A stretch of 64,000 bases of DNA from DASXQK01 sp963757155 (lineage in GTDB: Bacteria; Pseudomonadota; Alphaproteobacteria; Dongiales; Dongiaceae), in contig CAVWQS010000009.1 of NCBI GenBank assembly GCA_963757155.1, positions 434,001 through 498,000 of the forward strand, in the 5' to 3' direction. Under the pieces are notes generated by a model. That model saw nothing but the letters and a program-made list of their open reading frames with translations, did no database searches and was not told the DNA's origin. How positions within the stretch are numbered: the first letter of the stretch is position 1; each line of letters begins with the position of its first letter. This document shows, one piece after another, positions 17,151-25,551 of the stretch. Both the position numbers and the translations under genes were made by a program.

Positions 17151-17948
17151 ATGAAAGTCTATATCAGCGCCGACATCGAAGGCGTGGCCGGGATCACCAA
17201 TTGGGAGGAGGCCCGCAAGGAGCATCCCACATATCCGGAATTCCGCGAGGAGATGACCGCCGAGGTGGTCGCCGCCTGCGAGGGCGCCATTGCCGCCGGC
17301 GCCAGCGAGATCCTGATCAAGGACGCCCATGGCAGCGGCCGCAACATCATCGCCGCGCGCCTGCCCGATTGCGCCCGGCTGATCCGCGGTTGGAGCGGCC
17401 ATCCGCTCTGCATGGTGCAGGAGCTCGACGAGAGCTTCGATGCGCTGATGTTCCTGGGCTACCACTCCAAGGCCGGCAGCGACGGCAATCCCCTGGCCCA
17501 TACCCTCTCCCTCAAGATCAGCCGGCTCGCGATCAACGGCGAGACCGCCTCGGAGCTGTTCATGCACAGCCTCGCCGCGGCCATGTTCAAGGTGCCGGTG
17601 GTCTTCGTCTCCGGCGACAAAGGGATCTGCGCCGATGCCAAGGCCCTCATCCCCGGGATCACCACCGTCCCCGTCAGCCAGGGCATCGGCCCTTCGACCG
17701 TGAGCATCGCCCCGCGCCGGGCGCAGAAGCTGATCCAGGAAGGCGTGCGCGCGGCTCTCGGCGGCGATCTCGCCGCCTGCCGCCTGGCGCTGCCGGAGAA
17801 ATTCGCCCTCGAGATCACCTATGACAATCCCGTGGAAGCCTATCGGGTATCCTGGTATCCGGGCATGACCAAGACCGGCCCGCAGACCGTCAGCTTCCAG
17901 AACTCGAGCTATTTCGAGGTCTTGCGCGCGATCCGATTCGTCATCTGA
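17151..17948 (+). CDS. dppA: D-aminopeptidase DppA, M55 family
   Basis: A 265-residue zinc peptidase of family M55, releasing N-terminal D-amino acids from peptides. The opening MKVYISADIEGVAGI holds ligands Asp8 and Glu10. DAHGSG (His60) and GYHSKAG (His105) supply further zinc ligands, and NGETASELF carries the following glutamates. The ATG at 17151 directly precedes the family N-terminus. Its 3' end overlaps the convergent regulator gene by 40 nt. The neighbouring C69 dipeptidase and oligopeptide transporter make a peptide-scavenging role likely, perhaps of cell-wall or D-residue peptides. Confidence 0.95.
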   Translation: MKVYISADIEGVAGITNWEEARKEHPTYPEFREEMTAEVVAACEGAIAAGASEILIKDAHGSGRNIIAARLPDCARLIRGWSGHPLCMVQELDESFDALMFLGYHSKAGSDGNPLAHTLSLKISRLAINGETASELFMHSLAAAMFKVPVVFVSGDKGICADAKALIPGITTVPVSQGIGPSTVSIAPRRAQKLIQEGVRAALGGDLAACRLALPEKFALEITYDNPVEAYRVSWYPGMTKTGPQTVSFQNSSYFEVLRAIRFVI

Positions 17949-18556
17949 GCGGCGGCGCCCGGGCCGTCGGGACGGCGCGGGCGCGGCAGCTTCACCTCGC
18001 GGCTGAAGCAGAGCGATAGCATCTCGGCCTTGCCCCTGCCCCGGTTGAGGAAGGCATGGCGCATCTTGCTGTCGATATAGGCGCTGTCGCCGGCGTCGAG
18101 CAGGGCGGGCGCGTGGAACTCCGTATGCAGCTCGATCCTGCCCTTCAGCACATAGATGAACTCCTCGCCCTCATGGGAGCTCCAGCGGGTCAGGTCCGAG
18201 AGCTGCCGCGCCTTAACCTCCATATGGAGCGGAATCATGTGCTTCTGGCGCAGCTCGGCGGAATGGACCTCGTACTCGTACATATCGGTCGAGAAGAACA
18301 AGCCGGCGCCGCCGCGGGTCAAGGTGAAGCGGGTGGCGGGGCGGCGGGGCGGCGCGACATTGAGCATGGCGTCGAAACCGAGGCCGAAGCCCCGAGCGAT
18401 CCTGAGCAAGGTATCGAAGGAGGCGGCCACCTGGGCGTTCTCGATCTTCGATAGCGCCGAGATGGAGACCTTCGAGCGCCGGCTCAGCGCCTGCAGCGTC
18501 CATTGCCGGTCGCTGCGGAGCGCCTTGATGCGCTGGCCGATCTCTTGCGGAGTCAT
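17909..18556 (-). CDS. XRE-family regulator with C-terminal cupin domain
   Basis: 215 residues from the ATG at 18556. The N-terminal helix-turn-helix (about 5-62) includes LQALSRRSKVSISALSKIEN. The C-terminal cupin (about 125-195) includes SSHEGEEFIYVLKGRIELH and a GDSAYIDSKMRHAF stretch. Such XRE-cupin proteins commonly repress catabolic or transport operons and sense a small ligand. It begins 8 nt after the dipeptidase gene and is the last gene of the operon that starts at oppA, so it may regulate that operon by feedback. Its operator is not known; direct repeats at 25514-25544 are a candidate. Confidence 0.9.
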   Translation of the reverse strand: MTPQEIGQRIKALRSDRQWTLQALSRRSKVSISALSKIENAQVAASFDTLLRIARGFGLGFDAMLNVAPPRRPATRFTLTRGGAGLFFSTDMYEYEVHSAELRQKHMIPLHMEVKARQLSDLTRWSSHEGEEFIYVLKGRIELHTEFHAPALLDAGDSAYIDSKMRHAFLNRGRGKAEMLSLCFSREVKLPRPRRPDGPGAAAQMTNRIARKTSK

Positions 18557-18564
18557 CGTCGTGG

Positions 18565-19857
18565 CTAGGGCAGCGGCAAGGAAGCCGCGCGATTGAACTG
18601 GTCCCACATCGCGCGATAGGCGGCGTTCTCGATGAAATAGTTGCGGGCCTCCAGCCGCTTGACCCAGCGGGCCTCGGCCTCGTCGGCCAGGCGCCAGCAA
18701 TGCGCGACGAAATCCGCTTTCTCGCGCAGACTGCCCTTGCGCGCCGTCTCGGAGCCGCGGAAGAAGCCATCCTCCAGCGTCTCGAACTCGCCGCGGATCT
18801 CCGGCATCAGGCTGCGGTAGTCCGCCATGGCGCGGCGGTGCAGGAACTCGTGGCGCCACCAATAGGCCTCCGGCGTATAGGATTCCCGGGGCATCGGCCC
18901 GAGATCGGGCAGATCGACGCCGAAGAACGCGGGCTTGAAGATCGAGACGTCATTGCCCGATGTCGCGGTGACCCAGCCCATGACATCCGCGCCGCGGGTA
19001 TCGGCGATGAGAGCGCCCGTCGCCTGCCAGAAGCGGTACTCGTAAGGGGCGGCATGCATGCAGACCCGGGTGGGGCGCTCACCCTGCATGGGCTCGTAAT
19101 CCTCATCCTCGCCGGTGTAGCGAAGGAGGTCGGCCATGGTCCTGACGCTGATCTTTCCGGCATGGCGGGCGAGGAAGTCATGGGAGGCCTTCTGCCGCTC
19201 CCGCGCCGCCGTGCAGCGGGCCTTTTCCTCATCGCCGACCCGGCCGGCGAAATCGGCCTTGCTGCCGTTCGCCGGCGTGAGGGAGGACAGGTCCCAATCG
19301 TCGCGGATGGTGTAGCCGTTGGAGATCGAGGCGAAGCCCTTCACTTCCCTGGCGGCCCATTCCTTCCCGGCGGTTTCCAGCACCACCGCCCCGGCCTTGT
19401 CCGAGACGATGAAGCTGCCATCGAAATGGCTGTTGCCGCGCAGCTCGCAATTGCCGCCCTGGCCGAAACCCGCCAGCAGCTGGGCCGTCAGCTCCACCGC
19501 CTCATGCCGGTCGCTCGCCCGCTCCAGCATCAGCCGCAGCAAATCGATCAGGATCACCCCGTCCTTCTCGGAAGCGAGATTGCTGAACACCGCCTCATTG
19601 CCGATGGCCACACCCTGCTCGTTGACGCCGATCTCACCGCCATAGAGCCAGAAGGATTTGTCGAGCAGCACCTCATGGGTGTGCCGGGCCTGGGGGATCA
19701 CCAGATGTGTCAGCCGGACCATGGCGCCCTCCGGGTAGTCGCGGCGCGGCAGCTTCAGCACATGCTGCGCCTCGTTGATCTCGGTATCGGCACTCTTGGC
19801 CAGCAGCACCGCGCCATTGGCGGTGGCCTCGGGCAAAGCGACGAAGGTATCGCACAT
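18565..19857 (-). CDS. C69-family dipeptidase (PepD/secernin type)
   Basis: 430 residues beginning MCDTFVAL. Cys2 is the expected N-terminal nucleophile after methionine removal, and the start is therefore firm. GGEIGVNEQGVAIGNEAVF and the GNSHFDGSFIVSD segment are typical of the family, which cleaves dipeptides. There is no signal peptide, so it acts in the cytoplasm on imported peptides. It lies 19 nt downstream of the transporter ATPase gene oppF in the same operon. Confidence 0.92.
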   Translation of the reverse strand: MCDTFVALPEATANGAVLLAKSADTEINEAQHVLKLPRRDYPEGAMVRLTHLVIPQARHTHEVLLDKSFWLYGGEIGVNEQGVAIGNEAVFSNLASEKDGVILIDLLRLMLERASDRHEAVELTAQLLAGFGQGGNCELRGNSHFDGSFIVSDKAGAVVLETAGKEWAAREVKGFASISNGYTIRDDWDLSSLTPANGSKADFAGRVGDEEKARCTAARERQKASHDFLARHAGKISVRTMADLLRYTGEDEDYEPMQGERPTRVCMHAAPYEYRFWQATGALIADTRGADVMGWVTATSGNDVSIFKPAFFGVDLPDLGPMPRESYTPEAYWWRHEFLHRRAMADYRSLMPEIRGEFETLEDGFFRGSETARKGSLREKADFVAHCWRLADEAEARWVKRLEARNYFIENAAYRAMWDQFNRAASLPLP

Positions 19858-19876
19858 GGGTTTCTCCCTCCTTCTG

Positions 19877-20863
19877 TCAGGGCGCTGCGAAATGGCAGCG
19901 CGCCATATGGGTCGCTGACAAGGTTACTTCCGGCGGCGTCTCGGTGCAGCGGGGGGCCGCCATGGGACAGCGGGTACGGAAGCGGCAACCCGTCGGAATA
20001 TCAAGCGGGCTCGGAATATCGCCCTGAAGCACCGCGGCCCGCTGGCGCTTGGCCGGCTGCAGCCGCGGGGCGGCGGCCAGCAGACCCCGCGTATAGGGAT
20101 GGCGGGGCCGTTCGAAGATCTCCTCCGTCGTCCCGATCTCCATGATCTGGCCGAGATACATCACGGCGATCCGGTCCGACATATGCCGGACCACGCCCAG
20201 CTCATGGGCGATGAGCAGCATGGTGAGGCCCAGCTCGCGGCCAAGATCGCGCAGCAGGTTCAGTATCTGGGCCTGGATCGAGACGTCCAGGGCGGCGACG
20301 GGCTCGTCCAGAACGATGAAGCTCGGGCGGACGGCGAGACCGCGGGCAAGCCCGACGCGCTGGCGCTGGCCGCCGGAGAGGTTGCGCGGCCGGCGCTGGG
20401 CCATATCCGCATGCAGCCCGACGATGCCCAGCAGGCGCCGGACCTCGGCATCGACCTCCGCCACCGGGACGATCTGGTGGAAGCGCAGCACCTCGGCGAT
20501 GGCGCTGCCGATGGGAAGTTTCGGGTTGAGCGAGGAATAGGGATCCTGGAACACCATCTGGACCTGCCGCCGGAATTTCCGGAGGCCCGCGCCGTCCAAG
20601 GCGCCGACATCCTGCCCTTCGAAGAGGATATGGCCCGCGCTCGGCCGATGCAGCCCCAGGATCGCCCGGCCGATGGTGGTCTTGCCGCTGCCGCTCTCGC
20701 CCACCAGCCCCAGCACTTCTCGCGGCGCGACCGTGAGCGACACGCCGTCGACGGCCCGCACGACGGGCGCGCGGCGACCCAAGGCCAGATCGACCGCCGA
20801 GCGGGTCTTGGCGAACTGGACGACCAGCCTCTCGATCTGCAGGACCGGCGTTGCGGCCGTCAT
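19877..20863 (-). CDS. Oligopeptide/dipeptide ABC transporter ATPase, OppF/DppF type
   Basis: 328 residues from the ATG at 20863. Walker A GESGSGKTT, the Q-loop FQDPYSSLNPK, the signature LSGGQRQRV and Walker B FIVLDEPVAALD are complete. The C-terminal oligopeptide-transporter extension with CRFRTRCPMAAPRC is present, which in DppD/OppD relatives binds a 4Fe-4S cluster through cysteines. It overlaps the oppD stop by 4 nt. Confidence 0.95.
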   Translation of the reverse strand: MTAATPVLQIERLVVQFAKTRSAVDLALGRRAPVVRAVDGVSLTVAPREVLGLVGESGSGKTTIGRAILGLHRPSAGHILFEGQDVGALDGAGLRKFRRQVQMVFQDPYSSLNPKLPIGSAIAEVLRFHQIVPVAEVDAEVRRLLGIVGLHADMAQRRPRNLSGGQRQRVGLARGLAVRPSFIVLDEPVAALDVSIQAQILNLLRDLGRELGLTMLLIAHELGVVRHMSDRIAVMYLGQIMEIGTTEEIFERPRHPYTRGLLAAAPRLQPAKRQRAAVLQGDIPSPLDIPTGCRFRTRCPMAAPRCTETPPEVTLSATHMARCHFAAP

Positions 20864-21900
20864 GCCGCGCTCCAGTCGAGGGTGGCGACCCGCTCGGGAT
20901 AGAGGCAGGCTGCCAGGTGATCCGGCCCCACTTGCCGCAGTGCGATCGGCGCGCTGCGGCATTCGGCCGTGGCCAGCGGACAACGCTCGGCGAAGGCGCA
21001 GCCCAGCGGCAGACGTGCCAGATCCGGCGGCTGGCCGGGGATGGCGGCGAGCGCGGTGCTTCGCCCGTCCAGGCGTGGGATCGAGCGCAACAGTCCCTGG
21101 GTATAGGGGTGGGCCGGCGCCTCGAAGATCGCGGCGGTGGGCGCCAGCTCGACGATGCGCCCGGCATACATGACCGCCACCCGGTCGGCGGTCTCGGCGA
21201 TGATGCCCATATCGTGGGAGACCAGCACTAGGGCCATGCCCGTCTCGCGCTGAAGCTCCAGCAGCAAAGCCAGGATCTGATCCTGAATCGTGACGTCCAG
21301 CGCCGTTGTCGGCTCGTCCGCCAGCATCAGCCTCGGTGCGCCGGCCAGCGCCATGGCGATCACGGCGCGCTGCATCATCCCGCCGGACCATTGATGGGGG
21401 TAGTCGTCGATCCGCTTCTCCGGGGCGGGAATGCCGACGCGGCGCAGCAGGTCGATGGCGGTCCGTCGGGCCTCCTGCCGGCCCATGCCGCGATGCAGCC
21501 GCAGGGGCTCGGCCACCTGATCGCCGATGGGCCAGACCGGATTGAGGCTGGTCATCGGGTTCTGGAAGATCATCGCGATGTCATGGCCGCGTACCCCGCG
21601 CATCGCGACATCGTCGAGGCGCATGAGGTCGCGGCCGGCGAAGAGCAGGGACTTGGCCGAAACCTTCGCCGGGGGCGAGGGCAGCAGCCGCAGGATCGCC
21701 CGGCACAGCACCGATTTGCCGCTGCCGGATTCCCCGACGATGCCCAGGGTCTCGCCGGGGCGGATATCGAGAGAGACCTTGTCATTGGCGCGGATGGGCC
21801 CCGCTCGAGTCTTGAACTCGACCGTGAGATCGGCGATCCGCAGCAGGGGCTCGGCGCCCGCCACCGCCTCAGCAGTCGAGAGGGGTGCCAGATCCGTCAT
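20860..21900 (-). CDS. Oligopeptide/dipeptide ABC transporter ATPase, OppD/DppD type
   Basis: 346 residues from the ATG at 21900, which overlaps the oppC stop as ATGA. Walker A GESGSGKSV, Q-loop FQNPMTSLNPV, signature WSGGMMQRA and Walker B LMLADEPTTALD are present, with a C-terminal cysteine motif CAFAERCPLATAEC. It forms the heterodimeric ATPase with the product of the gene at 19877. Confidence 0.95.
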   Translation of the reverse strand: MTDLAPLSTAEAVAGAEPLLRIADLTVEFKTRAGPIRANDKVSLDIRPGETLGIVGESGSGKSVLCRAILRLLPSPPAKVSAKSLLFAGRDLMRLDDVAMRGVRGHDIAMIFQNPMTSLNPVWPIGDQVAEPLRLHRGMGRQEARRTAIDLLRRVGIPAPEKRIDDYPHQWSGGMMQRAVIAMALAGAPRLMLADEPTTALDVTIQDQILALLLELQRETGMALVLVSHDMGIIAETADRVAVMYAGRIVELAPTAAIFEAPAHPYTQGLLRSIPRLDGRSTALAAIPGQPPDLARLPLGCAFAERCPLATAECRSAPIALRQVGPDHLAACLYPERVATLDWSAA

Positions 21901-22772
21901 ACGATCCCGTGATGGCGCTCGCCCAGGCGCTGGGCGAGGCCGTCGCCGATCAGGCTGAGGGCCGTGCCGGTCAGCACCACGACGAACCCCGGCAGGGTGC
22001 AGATCCACCAGGCCTGGAGGATGAAATCCTTGCCCTCGGCGATCATCGAGCCCCATTCCGGTACCGGCGGCTGGATGCCGAGGCCGAGGAAGCTGAGGCC
22101 CGAGACCAGCAGGATGTTGAGCACGAAATCCGACATGGAGAAGACGATGGAGGAATTGATCACATTGGGCAGGCCGTGGCGGAAGACGATGCGGTGCAGG
22201 GGGAAGCCCAGCACCCGCGCGGCGGTGATGTAGTCCTTGGTCCGCTCGACGATCATCTCCGCCCGCGCCAGCCGGGCATACATGGTCCATGCCACGAGAA
22301 AGACGGAGATGTAGATGTTCTGCACCCCCGGCCCCAGGATCGCGAGCACGACGATGATCAGCACCAGGAAGGGAAAGGCCATGGCGACATCGAGGATGCG
22401 CATGACCACTGCATCGAAGCGCCCGCCGATATAGCCGGAGAAGGCCCCCAGCAGCACGCCATAGACCATGGGCACATAGGTGGTGATCACGCCGATCTGG
22501 AGATCGATGCGCCCGCCATAGAGGACGCGGGTGAAAATGTCGCGGCCGAGGCTGTCGGTCCCGAACAGATGTTGCAGGCTCGGCGGCTCGAGCGCCGCGG
22601 CGAAATCCTGGTAGTAGGGATCGTAAGGGGAGATCAGCGGCGCGAAGATCGCCCCGCCCAGGATCAGCAGCATCATGACCGTGCCGGTCTTGAGGGTCGG
22701 GCTCCATGACCGGAGCTCGGCGCCCAATGCTGCCGCCCAGCCGCGACGAAGGGTGGATGCCGCTTCGCTCAC
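21897..22772 (-). CDS. Peptide ABC transporter permease, OppC/DppC type
   Basis: 291 residues with an N-terminal membrane helix (TVMMLLILGGAIFAPLISPY), the LFGTDSLGRDIFTRVLYGGR motif typical of OppC/DppC, several further membrane helices and the EAA loop around AARVLGFPLHRIVFRHGLPN. It starts 4 nt after the oppB stop. Confidence 0.95.
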   Translation of the reverse strand: MSEAASTLRRGWAAALGAELRSWSPTLKTGTVMMLLILGGAIFAPLISPYDPYYQDFAAALEPPSLQHLFGTDSLGRDIFTRVLYGGRIDLQIGVITTYVPMVYGVLLGAFSGYIGGRFDAVVMRILDVAMAFPFLVLIIVVLAILGPGVQNIYISVFLVAWTMYARLARAEMIVERTKDYITAARVLGFPLHRIVFRHGLPNVINSSIVFSMSDFVLNILLVSGLSFLGLGIQPPVPEWGSMIAEGKDFILQAWWICTLPGFVVVLTGTALSLIGDGLAQRLGERHHGIV

Positions 22773-22776
22773 GGCC

Positions 22777-23718
22777 TCAGGCCTTCAGCACGCGCCGGTC
22801 GATCAGCATATAGCTGAGGTCGGCCGCAAGATTGACCAGGACGATGATGATGGCGAAGACCAGCGACAGCCCCTGGATGACGGGATAGTCGCGAAACCCC
22901 ACGGAGCGGACCAGCAGCGAGCCCAGCCCCGGCAAAGAGAAGACATATTCCACCACGACGGAGCCGCTCAGCAGCCAGCCGATATTGACCGCCAGCACCG
23001 TGACGGCGGGGATCGCGGCATTGCGCAGCACATGCTTCAGCAGGATGCGCCATTCGGAGAGGCCCTTGGCCCGGGCGACCTCGATATATTCCGCCGCCAG
23101 CACCTCGAGCATGGAGGAGCGCAGCGACTGCACCAGGATCGGCGCCAGGAACAGCGCGATGGTCAGCCCCGGCAGGAACATATGGTGGAAATGCCCGCCC
23201 ATTCCCTGGCCGAAGCCGGCGATGGGAAACCAGCCGAGCCAGAGCCCGAAGCCCAGGATCAGCAGCAGCCCGATCCAGAAGGGCGGCATGGCGAAGCCCA
23301 CCACGCTCGCCACCCGGATGACGTGATCGGCCCAGCGGTTGCGGTAGAAGGCCGCGAGGATGGCCAGGGGAACGGCCAGCAGGACCGAGATGATCGCGCC
23401 CGTGGCCAGCAGCCAGATCGAGGGCCAGAGCTTCTCCAGGATCAGCGAGCTGACCGGCGCGTTCTGGATGATGCTGAGACCGAAATCGCCGCCGGCCGCA
23501 TGGCGCAGGAAATCGAGATACTGCACCACCAGCGGCCGGTTCATGCCCAGCCGCTCATAGATGGCCTGGACCTCCTGATCGGAGACGCGGCCATGCATCA
23601 TGATCCGGATGGGATCGCCGGGCACGAGCTGGATGGCGAAGAAGACGAAGATCGTCACGCCCAGCAGCACCGGCAGAGCGTGGAGGATCCGCTCGAGGAT
23701 ATAGCGCAGAGAAGCCAT
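22777..23718 (-). CDS. Peptide ABC transporter permease, OppB/DppB type
   Basis: 313 residues. The N-terminus MASLRYILERILHALPVLLGV and the PGDPIRIMM motif are typical of OppB/DppB. About six membrane helices follow, and ARAKGLSEWRILLKHVLRNA is the EAA loop contacting the ATPases. It pairs with the permease downstream and is preceded by oppA with a 69-nt gap. Confidence 0.95.
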   Translation of the reverse strand: MASLRYILERILHALPVLLGVTIFVFFAIQLVPGDPIRIMMHGRVSDQEVQAIYERLGMNRPLVVQYLDFLRHAAGGDFGLSIIQNAPVSSLILEKLWPSIWLLATGAIISVLLAVPLAILAAFYRNRWADHVIRVASVVGFAMPPFWIGLLLILGFGLWLGWFPIAGFGQGMGGHFHHMFLPGLTIALFLAPILVQSLRSSMLEVLAAEYIEVARAKGLSEWRILLKHVLRNAAIPAVTVLAVNIGWLLSGSVVVEYVFSLPGLGSLLVRSVGFRDYPVIQGLSLVFAIIIVLVNLAADLSYMLIDRRVLKA

Positions 23719-23787
23719 TGATGAGGCGGCCGCCCGGGCCTCGCAGCCCGGGCGGCCGTTCCGCCCCCTTGTCTATTGATCCAGCGT

Positions 23788-25347
23788 CTATTGATCCAGC
23801 CAGACCTGCTTCAGCCACCACCAGCCGACGGTGATGTTGAGCCAGCTCTTCACCTTGTTCTCATAGGCGTTCACATAGGGCAGGAAGTTGAGCGGCACGC
23901 TATAGGCATCGTGATAGACGATGTCCTGGATCTTGCCATAGAGCTCGGCCCGCTTGGCCTTGTCGCTGGTCTGGCGCGCCTGGGCCAGGAGGCCCACCAC
24001 CTCGTCGTTCTTGTAGCGGGAGAAGAAGGCCTCGGTCGAGCCGTGGTAGTCGCCCTCCAGGGTCGCCAGCTCGTCATCGTCGTTGATGTCGCTGGTGATG
24101 TAGCTGACATAGGCCTGGTAGTCGCCCTTCTGGGTCATGTTGAAGCCGGTGCCGATGTCGTATTCGACGATCTCGACATTCAGCCCCGCCTGGCTCCAGC
24201 CGTTCTGCAGGATCGTGGCGATCTGCTTGGAGGGCGCGTTGCCGGTATCGACCATCAGCTTGATAGGCGTGCCGTCATAGCCCGCCTCCTTGACCAGGGC
24301 CTTGGCCTTTTCGAGGTCGTAGGGCAGCGCCTCGACCTTGTCGGACCAGAAATTGACCTTGGGCATGAAGGAATTGGGAATCTCGCCATAGCCGAAGAAG
24401 ACCGTCTTCAGGATCGCCTCGCGATTGGCCGCGTAGTTCATGGCCAGCCGGATGCGCTTGTCGTCGATCGGCTTCTTGGCGTGGTTGAGATAGACATAGT
24501 CCAGGCGATAGCCGGGGGTCACCTCCAGGGTCACCCCGTCCAGCGCCTTGACCGAGGCGGCCTGGTTGAGCGGCACGGCGATGATGGCGTCGAAATCGCC
24601 GTTGCGCAGGCCCAGCACCCGCGAATTGCTTTCCGGCACGTATTTCAGCACCACCTTGTCGAGATAGGGCAGCGGCTTGCCGTCCTCGCCCATCTGCCAG
24701 TAGTTCGGGTTGGGGACGAGCACGACCTGGCTGCCGCGCTCATAGCTCTCGACCTTGTAGGGCCCGGTGCAGACGGGCTTGACCCCGAAGGCCGTGGGAT
24801 CCTTCTCGTAATCGACCTTGGAGACCACCGAGGAGGAGAAGAGCGAGACGGCCGAGAGCAAGGTCGTATAGGGCGATTTGAGGGTGATGCGCAGATGGCT
24901 GTCGTCGACCTTCTCGATCGACTTCACGGGATCGAAGGCAAAGCCGTAGGAGGCCGCCGGATCGGCCACCTTGCGCAGCGAGAAGACGGCATCGTCGACC
25001 GTCACCGGCTGGCCGTTGCTGAATTTGACCCCCGGGCGCAGCTTGAAGGTGTAGGTGAGCAGATCAGGCGAGATGTCCCAGGATTCCGCGAGCCCCGGCA
25101 CCAGGTCCTTGCCCGTCGCATCGGCCGAGATCAAGGGCTCGCAGACCTGGGCGATGGCATAGATCGAGCCGTTGTCGGAGGGAATGAAGGGGTCGAATGT
25201 CAAAGGTTCGTCGGGCCGGGCGATGGTCAAGGTCCCGCCCCGCTTGATGCCGGCCGCGTCCGCGGCGGTGGTTCCCGCAACCGCCACGATCGCCGCAGCA
25301 GCCGCCATCGCCGCTGCCCGGCCACGCCAACTTCTCAGGCCTCGCAT
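23788..25347 (-). CDS. Peptide ABC transporter substrate-binding protein, family 5
   Basis: 519 residues; the ATG at 25347 follows a GGGAGGA site and gives a clear signal peptide (about 1-32, ending in TTAADAAG). SBP_bac_5 features include GGTLTIARPDEPLTFDPF, LAESWDISPDLLTYTFKLRPGVKF and the fold-wide tryptophan/tyrosine pattern. It is the first gene of the operon oppA-oppB-oppC-oppD-oppF-dipeptidase-regulator. The exact peptide ligand is not deducible. Confidence 0.95.
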   Translation of the reverse strand: MRGLRSWRGRAAAMAAAAAIVAVAGTTAADAAGIKRGGTLTIARPDEPLTFDPFIPSDNGSIYAIAQVCEPLISADATGKDLVPGLAESWDISPDLLTYTFKLRPGVKFSNGQPVTVDDAVFSLRKVADPAASYGFAFDPVKSIEKVDDSHLRITLKSPYTTLLSAVSLFSSSVVSKVDYEKDPTAFGVKPVCTGPYKVESYERGSQVVLVPNPNYWQMGEDGKPLPYLDKVVLKYVPESNSRVLGLRNGDFDAIIAVPLNQAASVKALDGVTLEVTPGYRLDYVYLNHAKKPIDDKRIRLAMNYAANREAILKTVFFGYGEIPNSFMPKVNFWSDKVEALPYDLEKAKALVKEAGYDGTPIKLMVDTGNAPSKQIATILQNGWSQAGLNVEIVEYDIGTGFNMTQKGDYQAYVSYITSDINDDDELATLEGDYHGSTEAFFSRYKNDEVVGLLAQARQTSDKAKRAELYGKIQDIVYHDAYSVPLNFLPYVNAYENKVKSWLNITVGWWWLKQVWLDQ

Positions 25348-25462
25348 GATGTCCTCCCTTGCGTGAGATGAATGCGCCAATCCCTGTAACCCTGGGCGGG
25401 ATCCGCCCAAAATCGCGGCCCTTCGCGCGGATATCCGCAGCATGAGGCTGGCCGAGGCGTCA

Positions 25463-25492
25463 ATCCAACGGCATGCCGCCGATTTCTGTCAA
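25463..25492 (-). promoter_or_regulatory. Putative sigma70-type promoter of the opp operon
   Basis: On the minus strand, a perfect -35 TTGACA (25492-25487) is followed after 18 nt by a weak -10 TTGGAT (25468-25463). It is about 115 nt upstream of oppA. The weak -10 suggests dependence on an activator or a regulated promoter. Confidence 0.35.
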
Positions 25493-25513
25493 CGGCTATA
25501 ATTTTCCTATGAG

Positions 25514-25544
25514 AAAATGGGCAGGCCGCCAGAAAAATGGGCAG
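25514..25544. promoter_or_regulatory. Direct repeat upstream of the opp promoter
   Basis: AAAATGGGCAG occurs at 25514-25524 and again at 25534-25544, 20 bp apart, about two helix turns. It lies 20-50 bp upstream of the -35 box of the opp promoter and just beyond the cyclase stop codon. It could be a regulator site, for example for the XRE-cupin protein at 17909, but no test is available here. Confidence 0.3.
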
Positions 25545-25551
25545 TCCCCGG

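Noticed and set aside
25496..25501. TATAAT on the plus strand near 25.5 kb
   Set aside because: There is no plus-strand gene downstream and no -35 partner; the genes on both sides read leftwards.
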